64,000 bases of DNA from positions 44,577-108,576 of the IMG/VR virus record IMGVR_UViG_3300034284_000578. One strand, written 5' to 3'. Both the position numbers and the translations under genes were made by a program. Every line of letters begins with the position of its first letter. Position 1 is the first letter of the stretch. The notes under the pieces were generated by a model. It had not been told where the DNA came from and ran no database searches. It saw nothing but the letters and a program-made list of their open reading frames with translations. Of this stretch, positions 1 through 10,200 are shown piece after piece. Source of the DNA: a virus.

Positions 1-1
1 A

Positions 2-1258
2 AAAGCATCTGAAGCACAATGGGTAGTTCCAAAATTTATAAGAGCAAAAAATTTAAATGAAGAAGATGCTGCTTTACTAATTGGCACCGAACTTTATGTT
101 TTAGATGAAAATGGTTCAAAGACATTTTCTGCTATAATAGAAGATACGTATACATTTTACTATGCAAGTAATCCAATAACCACTTTAAATTTAATAAATG
201 TAACTGGAAATTTAAATAGTTCTAAAGTTTACTATAGCAAAAATGTATTTGGAGTAATAGAGGAATATAGTATTGATTTGTATTCTATGATAATAGATTA
301 CTATCTTTATAAATGCCCGGATTCTTTTGGTTATCCAATATATGATTTTGAAGTTGGAATGATCGTTAATTTGGTTAATTTGGGGACTGCTATTTGGCTA
401 TTGTGTAATGGTGGTGAAACCGTGGAAGCAATAACAGAAGATGGATGCACTCCACTTTATGGAGGAATTATAGATCCAGAAAGAATAGATTTACCTAATC
501 AAAATTTAAAGCACGAAGATTTTGGAGCAGGATTTGAAGCCCAAATTAGTAAAGTGAACGAAAAGGGCGAAATAGAAGAAATACAAATATTAGATCCTGG
601 ATTTAATTGGGGATTAAATGTAAATGGATATGGCACGCAATTTACAGGTAAGCCTAATCCCAAAATTGAAAGTACTGACAGACTTTATGATTGCAGAATA
701 CGTTATGTTACTGGTTATTTGTTTACTGGAACTGGGTTTTATAGAAGTAAAAAATCACTGTTAAGCCAAATGGGCATTCTTCAAGATAATTTTTATTATC
801 AACAAAACTCATATGAAATTGGTTCTAACGTTAATTCTTACAAATTTTCTGACATTTTAAAACAAAATGTACATCCTGCGGGGTATAAGGCATTTTATCG
901 ATATGATGTTTTAGACAATATTATTGAAAAACGCGAATTGACTACTTCTGAGCCGGGATCATTTGAATTGCGTTTTGGTTTTGATGAAGATGGAAATACA
1001 CTTGGTTCTGATGTTTATGAAAATATCATACAGACTGAATTTCAAACCTTTTCCAATTTTGCAAATTTTAAAATTGGTTTAGAACCACCTGAAGTTACTG
1101 ATCTAAATATACTGGAAGAAGAAATTATATACACCACAGATTTAGAAATTTCAACAAATGATATTCCAGAAGATTCTGACGGTATAGAAGATTCTCCGTT
1201 AGTAATTCCAAATGAATTAACTTCACCTCCCAGATCTACAACAAGTCCTATAGAATAA
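2..1258 (+). CDS. Large structural (tail/baseplate) protein, C-terminal part, 5' truncated
   Basis: The reading frame is open from the first bases of the window to a TAA at 1256-1258, so the gene begins upstream; the Met at 278 is internal. The visible 418 residues have no signal peptide or membrane segment. A segment around 768-880 carries the pattern GILQDNFYYQQ...SYEIGS...VHPAGYKAF. I recognise this pattern from C-terminal domains of tail and baseplate structural proteins of large T4-like phages. The last 60 residues are acidic and rich in Pro, Ser and Thr, like a linker or exposed tail. The stop is only 4 nt before the next start, so the two genes are probably translationally coupled. Virion location is inferred from the motif and from the surrounding structural cluster; the exact component is unknown. 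Confidence 0.6.
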   Translation, partial: KASEAQWVVPKFIRAKNLNEEDAALLIGTELYVLDENGSKTFSAIIEDTYTFYYASNPITTLNLINVTGNLNSSKVYYSKNVFGVIEEYSIDLYSMIIDYYLYKCPDSFGYPIYDFEVGMIVNLVNLGTAIWLLCNGGETVEAITEDGCTPLYGGIIDPERIDLPNQNLKHEDFGAGFEAQISKVNEKGEIEEIQILDPGFNWGLNVNGYGTQFTGKPNPKIESTDRLYDCRIRYVTGYLFTGTGFYRSKKSLLSQMGILQDNFYYQQNSYEIGSNVNSYKFSDILKQNVHPAGYKAFYRYDVLDNIIEKRELTTSEPGSFELRFGFDEDGNTLGSDVYENIIQTEFQTFSNFANFKIGLEPPEVTDLNILEEEIIYTTDLEISTNDIPEDSDGIEDSPLVIPNELTSPPRSTTSPIE

Positions 1259-1262
1259 AATT

Positions 1263-4200
1263 ATGCCAAATATTACTACATCAATAACTATTCAGCCCAC
1301 AATAAGCAGTTTGGATTCTTTAATAAATAGTCCGAATAATGCATATAATCAAGCATTGGGATCTTTGCCGGATGTTCCGCCACCCCCACCACCATCAACA
1401 GATGTGGTTATTGAAACCGATACAACAACAGATTTCGTATTCACTACAGACACAACAACAGATTTCGTATTCACTACAGACACAACAACAGATTTCGTAT
1501 TCACTACAGACACAACAACAGATTTCGTATTCACTACAGACACAACAACAGATGTTGTTGTTCCTCCATTGGATACTGATGTATCCGCATTAGACTACAC
1601 TGTTTGGGCAGCAGCATGGCAACGTGATGTAAATGTAAATGCACATTCTGTTGTTCCTATGATTTGGGTTGATCCTATGGGTGGATGGGGAGGACCAGGA
1701 ACTACAGATGTATTTACAGATGATGTGGTAAGTTCAACAAAATATAATCAATTTAAAACAACACTATTAAATGTACCAGAGGGAAGAAGAGTAATACAAC
1801 CAACATTTTGGGCAGCAGTTCCACCAAATTTAAATTGGTCACCTCTTACTTTTATTGATTATTATACTGCTTTGGATGGAACTACTTTTGATGGAAGAAA
1901 TATTTCTTGGACACCATGGCAAGAAAATATTATTGATGATGCAAAAACAAGTTTTAATCAATTTTTGGGTAGATGTAAAGCGGATGGTTTAACTTTTAAT
2001 TATATAACTGATAACACTTATTATGGTGATGGTGGTGCCCCAAGTATATGGAATTTATCAAAACCACCTGTAAGTGATAGAGATGCATACAAGATATACG
2101 TTTCAACCACCGGAAATGATAATTGGACTGGTCTATTCCCATATACTACAGGAACAAATGGACCAGTAAAAACAATTAAAAAGGCATCTGAACTTGCTAG
2201 AAATTATACAGGCAATAAAAACGTTGAAATTCAAATTCGTCAAGGTACATATCGTATGCTTGGCACAGATGCAAATCCTATCTTTTACTTAAATGAATCG
2301 AATAGTGGTAAAGAAGGAAAGTATATAACTTATAGACCATATAAGAATGAAACAGTCGTTATAAGTGGTGCTGAGGAAATAAGCCACAGTGCATTTACTT
2401 TAGTCAACTCTTCAGATTCTAAGTGGAGCAGAATATCGGCAGAAGCAAGAGGAAATGTTTATGTTGCTGATATTTCTGGTTATGATATTGGGCCCGGAAT
2501 TCCTTCCATGTGGAATGGTGGAAATATGGGTGGTGATGTTGGTAATGTCCAAGATATGCCTGCTTTGCCTGAATTGATTTTCAATGGCAAAACAATGACT
2601 GTTGCTAGATGGCCAAATAAAACATCACTCAATAGTAATGGATATACTTTTGGTGAATCTGCTGTAATTTCTTCTGTTGTCAGTAGTGGAACAAGCGGGG
2701 TGTGGTGTGTAGATCCAACTTATCTTGGAAGTAATGTCGATTTGTTAACAGATGGTCCGGCGGACGATGCAAGTTGTTATTGTGGTAGTGGTGCCCCACG
2801 TAATGAAAATTGCTTTCAAAATGCAACATTTACATATTCTTCAGATTATGATTCTGTTATTTCAACGTGGAGTAGTGCTGCAATAAATGATGGGATTTGG
2901 TTACACGGATTCTGGAGATGGGATTGGGCCGATGAAGCATATAAAGTCGTATCCATTAATACTGGTTCTAGAACTATTACTGTAGCATCAAAGAAGTCAC
3001 AATATGCTGTACAAAATTATTCACTTTGCAATCCAACAACTGGAGCATTAGATTCAACAGGAACATATTTATCCAATCCAACACCAAGACGTTGGTTTGC
3101 TCTTAATATTTTAGAAGAATTGGATACACCCGGTGAATATTACATCGATAGAGCCAACAAAAAGTTATATTTTTGGCCAACAGAAGCAATATCTGCTTCT
3201 TCAGAAATACGCATAACACACCGTGCAGTTGCTGGGCCCGGAGCAAAAGACGACGACGAGAATAGTTTTGAAGTTGGTTATCACCCAAACGGTTTCCCAG
3301 ACAGAACATGTTCAAAGTGTTTCCCATATAAAGGTTGGGAGGACACCAATTATGGTTGGTATCAACCCGGCGGCGCTTTGCAATCAAGACATGTTTACAA
3401 CAGCAAAAACACTTTAAAATCTCTATTTAAATTATACAAAACAAAAAATATTATAATTGAGGGATTAACTTTCCGTGATAGTGCTGGTAGTGGAATTGAA
3501 TTAAATCTATGCGAAAATGTAATTGTTCGCAAGTGCAAGATTTTTAACGTTAAAAAGGATGGAATAAATGCTATGGGTGGTAAAAATGTTACCATCGATA
3601 GTTGCACATTATATGATATTGGTAGAACTGCAATAATTAATACTGGCGGAAATAGACAAACTTTAGAACCAGCAAATAAATTGGTAACTAAATGTTCCAT
3701 TAAACGATGGAATAGAAATAAGTACAATTATGCTTCTGCTATAATTTTAAATGGCTGTGGCAACACTGCTTCTTATAATTTAATGTCTGATGGTAGTGCA
3801 GGTATACTGATTTATGGTGCAAATCTAACTGTAGAATATAACCATTTACATAATTTGATTGGAGAAACGGATGATGCTGGAGGAATATATGCAGGCAGAA
3901 ATACATCATTCATCAACAATGTAATCAGATACAATTTCTTTAACAACGTAAAAACTAATCTTCCGGGTGGTTATTATTACAGCAATTCAACAGTTCCGAG
4001 TGGTTGTGTTACTGCTGAAAATAAAAATACAGCAGGAACACACGGTGTTTATTTTGACGATTTAATGTCAAATTGTTCCGTTATTGGAAACGTTTTTTAT
4101 CAAATTGGTGGTGGTGAAGGATGTGCCGTATATTTTAATGGTGGTGTGAAAAACACTGTAAACAATAATCTTTTTATTGATTGTAATCGCGCATATGGTG

Positions 4201-7200
4201 CTGCGGTATCTACAAAAGGTTATTGGAATAATCATTTGAATGCTTCAAGAATAGCGATTGTTAATAATTTAAATTATCCTTGGTATGAAACTGGTGGACC
4301 GCTCGATTCAAATGGTAAAGAAACAAACGTTAGTGGATATAGTCCATACACTTGGTATGGTTCTGGTAATGGAAATACTTCTTGGGCTAATAACTCTTTA
4401 GCGGGAATAATGCCTGTTGTTGATATAACTGCCCCAATATATCAACAAACATGCCCACAATTATCTCAAATGATTTCTGTAAATGCTTCAAAGGTTGCAA
4501 CAATCGTTGAGGATGCTGCACAGTTTAAAAATAACACAAATAACAACGTAATAATTAATACTCCTTCGAATTCCGATAGGCTTGGAATTAACACCATTAG
4601 TGGTGAAACATGGTCGCAAGCAATATATGGAGGGTTTAATGTTGGTTCTGAATTAATAGAAGATACTAACACCGTTATTACTTTTGCTGAAAGAGCAAGT
4701 TTAAATTTCAAATTATCTGCTTCGGATTTGGCAACAATCAGAGCATCGTTGCCAACATTTGAAGATATTCCTTTTGAAAAAATACCAACATTATCTTATG
4801 TACCAGAATCTTATACTCAGCAAACATATTCAAACTGTGCTGTAGATAATAGACATTACACTTGCGAAAGAGATTTTTCAGATCCAGATGCTTTGGAGGC
4901 CATAGTAACTGATAGTAGATTTACAAGTACGGTAAATCCAGTAAATGGTAAAACGCTGTCGCAAGATTTTATGGATCGTTATAATGCTATTATTACTGAA
5001 ACAAATGGCATGGATCGTTCCCTATACACAAATCGAAGTTCCAGTTGGTATGTTTCACCAATAGCAACAGCATATAATGTACTATCTCCTAATTTTGGTT
5101 ACATTGTAGATGTTGGTGAACCATTTAGAATGCAACAGTTTCCGTGGTCCAATTCAAGTACAGATGCTGCAACTAGAGCATGGACTGGTGTGACTTTTGA
5201 TTGGGGAATTTATTATAGAACCACTTTCTTTAAGCAACCTCTTGCGAATAACGGTTATTCGAACGTCAAATATTCTATTGATTATTCTTATGCATTAAAT
5301 GCCGAAGAAGCACAATATGTTCAAGATCAATATGGTGGTTGGCAAGGAGACATAAGAGAAGATTACCCAGACGCTTTGTATACTCCACCATTATATGGTG
5401 AATTGGAAACTGGAATGTTTAATCGTTACACTTATGCAATAAATCCAGAAAATGATGATCAAAAATATTTGATGGGATTTGTGTGGGAAAATCAAGATTT
5501 ACCACAAGGTTATTTGAGATTTACAAGTCCAATTTGGGTTGCATTCTTAAGAGATATGAAACTATTAAGAGGCATAATTAGATCAAATCCAAACGCTTGG
5601 CAAAAATTGACACCTTGGATACCAAGTCCAGATGGTGGTGATATATCTGGTTCTAGAATGAGATATTCTAGAAGTCAAGGAGAAACGGCATTACAATTCT
5701 GGAAAGAAATGATTTTCCATGCTTGCTTACATGGAACACAACATTTTAATTATTGGAATTCTGGAGCCACATCTACAGTTGGTACAACAAATACATTAGA
5801 GTTGCACAATATTTTAGAAGAATGGCGTCAACGAAGCGGAAATAGTAGAGCGCAACCAGTAACAAATAGTAGAATTGCTGTTAATTCTTCTGTTATTATT
5901 AGTGGCGGTAGATTGCTTAGTAGTAACAAGTATCTTTGGAGAGTAACGGCTAAACCATCATCTTCAGTAACACTTAGAGCATACGGCAATTCTCTTGACA
6001 GAACCGACATTCCACAAACAATAACTTTAAATAATAACTCAAGAGGTGCTTGGCTTTTGACTGATAGTTCAGTTCCTCCAACTTATGTTCTTGATGAGGG
6101 TGGACAACAAGAAGATGTTGAATTGAAGTATATCACTTTGATGCGAGCAGATTATCATACTCAAATACACAGAGGTCGCGCCATATTTGGAGGCGCTTCT
6201 CACGACTATGGTAGTGGAATTGGATTTGATCAAAATGGTAAATCTCTCTCGGCTCTTCAATACATTTATAACACAGGTATTACATGGTCAGCTCACTCAG
6301 TTGGTAATTTGAATTGGTATTATGCTGCAAATTATAGATTAGATTCTAATGGAAATGCCATACCTGTCGTAGTTCGGACATCTCCCACAACAACCGTAAC
6401 TCACTGCAATAATGCATGTTATAGTAGTAGTGGTTGCTTCCAAGTACCAGGTATTCCTAGCATAATGTTTGTGAAATATATGTCCGAAACCGGCGAATGG
6501 GGAGCACCAATGCGTCCAAATGATCCATTCCCAAATGGTGCTGGTGGTAGTTTTGAATTTGTAACGGTAAATGGTGTTGTGTTTACAAAACAACCAACAG
6601 ATAGAGGAAAACCACTAGATTATAGTTTTACACATTATGGAAACAGCACCAATTCTTCTGGTATTCCTTATAGTTTCTGGGCAAGAACTCCAGCACAAAA
6701 TGGAAGAAATGATTTGGCATATGATTATACTTGGCAAGGAACAGTACAACTTAGACCTGGTCATGAACATGTCATTGACAGTAATAATTTAACAGTAAAA
6801 TTACGTCAACCTAGCGATGGTGCTCATCCTAAAAATGAACCGGGAAATATATGGAAGTATAAAGGTTTCGTTTTTGCACCAATAAGACAAGATGATGGAT
6901 GTGCTGATCATTTGTTTGTCGATCAATATAAAATGTTGTTAAACCTGTACAAAGCAGAGGAAGAATACAAATATTTTGTAATGAATTTGCCCACAGTACC
7001 TTCTTGCATTGTTCAAAGTGCAACTTGGAAATCTTTAGTTGCAGAAGAATTTGTAAATGGTGTGTTTAAACCAAAAGAAATATTTGTAAACTATGAAGAT
7101 GAATTAGTAGATCAAATTCGTTGTTTAAACATTACTGGCAGAACAGGTCCTAATAATTATGGTAGAATTAATAACCAACCACTAACCAATGAAATATGGG

Positions 7201-10200
7201 AAAGAATAGTTTCTTATATTAAATTGACCAGAAAAATGAATTATCATATTAAATCGGTATTTGGACCACAAGTTAAAATATCGCACTATGATATGTTTAA
7301 TTTACCATACTATCAGGAATGGAAACAGGGTTGGTGGCCAGCAAAAGATGGTCTTATATGGTCGACGGATTATTACACGGATATAGATAATGGTTGTCCA
7401 TTCTGTTCTGAATTGGACATAGATTACCCAGGTGATGTTGCGTATGCTGCTTTACCTTTAGAACAAAAACTAGTTTTTATACGCAAAGCAGTCGAAGCAT
7501 TACAGAGTAAAATATTTAAAATGGGTGCAGCGATTAGTAAAATGTGTCTATTTGAAAACGTAGAAGGACAACCAGATGTTCTTGACTTGAGACAAGAACT
7601 CTCAGAACTATTACCACAAATAGATCCTAATTTGTTTATTATTGAAGGATTAAATCACTATCCAAATTCTGCACATGGTGAAATATGTAATAACGTTCAC
7701 AAATATTATGCTGCAACTCCTAATGGATTTAATGAAGCCGCAGATGTAAATTTCAAAAATAATTCAGAAATAAACAAAAGTAGACAACAATCCATACACC
7801 ACAAAGAACAAGCCAGAGTTGGTATGTTTAATAATCAACGATCTGGTAAATTGTATTCTTGGTTTGTTCAGGGAGTTTGTGGTTCTGATGTGGCGGAAGC
7901 CATGTATGAATATTACAATTCCAATTTGAAAGATAATGCTGGATTTGTAAAATCTTGGACAGATACTAGCTTTGCTGCAACAGAAGTGTCTTCGTTCCCA
8001 TCTACAGAAACAGATCCAAATCATCTTGCTGGAGAAAGAATTTATAAAGTTAAATTTGCACCAAAAAATGCTTTAAGGAGAAGTTTTTTGAAACATATGC
8101 CATGGATTAACATGACAAATGATTTCTTAAATCGTTCTCAAATTGCAACAACAATCAAATATAAAGATGAGGTGATTTGGTCAGATAATAATATTTCCTC
8201 TGTTATAACTACAAATTTAAACGGAATAGCATCAGAACCAAAAGAATATCGCACTGAGGAGTATAACTTAAGACCATGTGCTCAAGGTGAATCACCAGTT
8301 TGTGTTTCAAATTGTCAACCAGGCGAAACACCAACGTTCAGTTGTAGAGATATAGTAGCAAATCCATATATAAAACCAAAACTGATAGAAGATAATTTTA
8401 AACTAAGAAACAATAATTTTGATACATTTAGTTGTAGTTCAGGAACTGCGGTAGTAGGGACCAATAAATCACCAAATTGTGTATCTTATTGCCATGTTGA
8501 TCCTGTTGTTCACGGTGCAGGTTCTACATCATATCCAACAACTAGTCTACTCAAAGCAAGAAGACACATTTATGGATTAGCGGTAGAGTATGCCGGTTAT
8601 GATGATATGGTAGCAATACCTCTTGAAGATTTTCCAAATGACATATATTGGGGTGGTTATCTGGGTGCAAATGGGGGCTTTGATCCATTTATCACCACAC
8701 CTCCTGCAACCGTATCGGCGGCTCAAGCACTTGATCGACCGGGTTGGCCTCATATTAGAGGAAGTGAAACTGCAAAACGAGCACAAGGATTAGGATTAAT
8801 TCTTGCTGCAAGAAAAGATTATTCAATTTACAAATACATTAAAAACCCAACACAAACAAATGTTAGAGATTGGCCACAACCAGCGGCAAACTTTGATGTG
8901 GACAGAAGACCAGGTATTGCTGCTACTATTACTGTATCTGGTGGACCAGGTGCTGAAGTAGTAATGGGCTATAGTGGTACAAACACAAATAGAGCAGAAT
9001 TCTTTAAGAAGTGTTTGGATGGAAGTGGAAATCCAATACCAAATGTTGGTTTCCAAAAACTTATTGATAACTATTTTACATGGAACTATGATAAGGGTGT
9101 TCGTAGATTTATGATTTGGACACCAGGCGGAACTGTATACCACACATATCCAAATGGTGAACGGCCAGCGGTATATACCTCTGCCATCACAAGTTCAATG
9201 GAACGTAGAATTTATGAAATTTATCAAGTCGCACAAGATGGTGTAACTACAGTAATTAATAAAATTGTAAATCCTGCCGAAGCATGTTGGAGAAATATAA
9301 CAACTCCAGTTGATGTATTCCCAACAGATGGACAAGTTAATACTCTTCTAATACCTGCAACTGTAGCAGAAGCAGAAAGTTATCCTCTTTGCTCTGATAC
9401 TGATTGGAATGGAACTTCACCTTGCTTTGATCCTGAAGGTAGAAAAAATGAAGTATTGACTTGTATGGAGCAATGGATTGATTCTCATCCAGACGCAGAT
9501 GTTGGTGTTTATATGGGTTATACAATACCAACCTTAAATGGTGAACCCGAAACTGGAACACCAACAATTATTGGTGATGCTGGTGGTGGTGGTTGGTTGC
9601 AAAATGCAGGAGATGCTGTTTGTTGTGAACCTGAGTGTTCTTTCAGTTTACTTTCAGATGCAAGTAATGGACTTCCTGCTAATAATCAAATCAGAAAACT
9701 GTTAGTAAATGGTAATACAATATATTCTGTAAATGCTGGTTCGGGTGGATTGTCTATATCCACTGATGGTGGTGCAACATATGTGACCAGAACAACAGCC
9801 AATGGTCTTGGAAGTAATACGATTAGTGATATTTTTGTTGTGGGTAATAATGTATATGCTGCAACTAACGGCGGATTATCTATCTCTACTGATGGTGGTC
9901 AAACTTTTATTAACAAAAGTGGTGGTTCTTCGGGTTTGGGGGGCACCAATTCAGCACATGTTGCTAGGATTAGTGGAGTTTTTGTAAAAAATAATACAAT
10001 TTATGCCGCAGTTGCGGGAGTTTCTGGTCCAACAGGAGGACAAACCGGGCTAGGTATTTCAACGGATGGTGGTGCTACTTTTACAATGCGAAATAGGACT
10101 AACAGCGGTTTAGGTGGTGGTAGCAGCGGTTCAGCTTGTAATACAGTATTTGTTGACACCGATAACAAAATTTATGTTGGAACACAGACCGGAGGATTGG

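Noticed and set aside
1349-1543. Minus-strand ORF (64 codons)
   Set aside because: Its repeats are the reverse complement of the 30-bp adhesin repeats; no ribosome site and all neighbours are on the + strand.
1422-1553. CRISPR-like array of 30-bp repeats
   Set aside because: The copies are directly adjacent without spacers and encode a regular peptide in the main frame.
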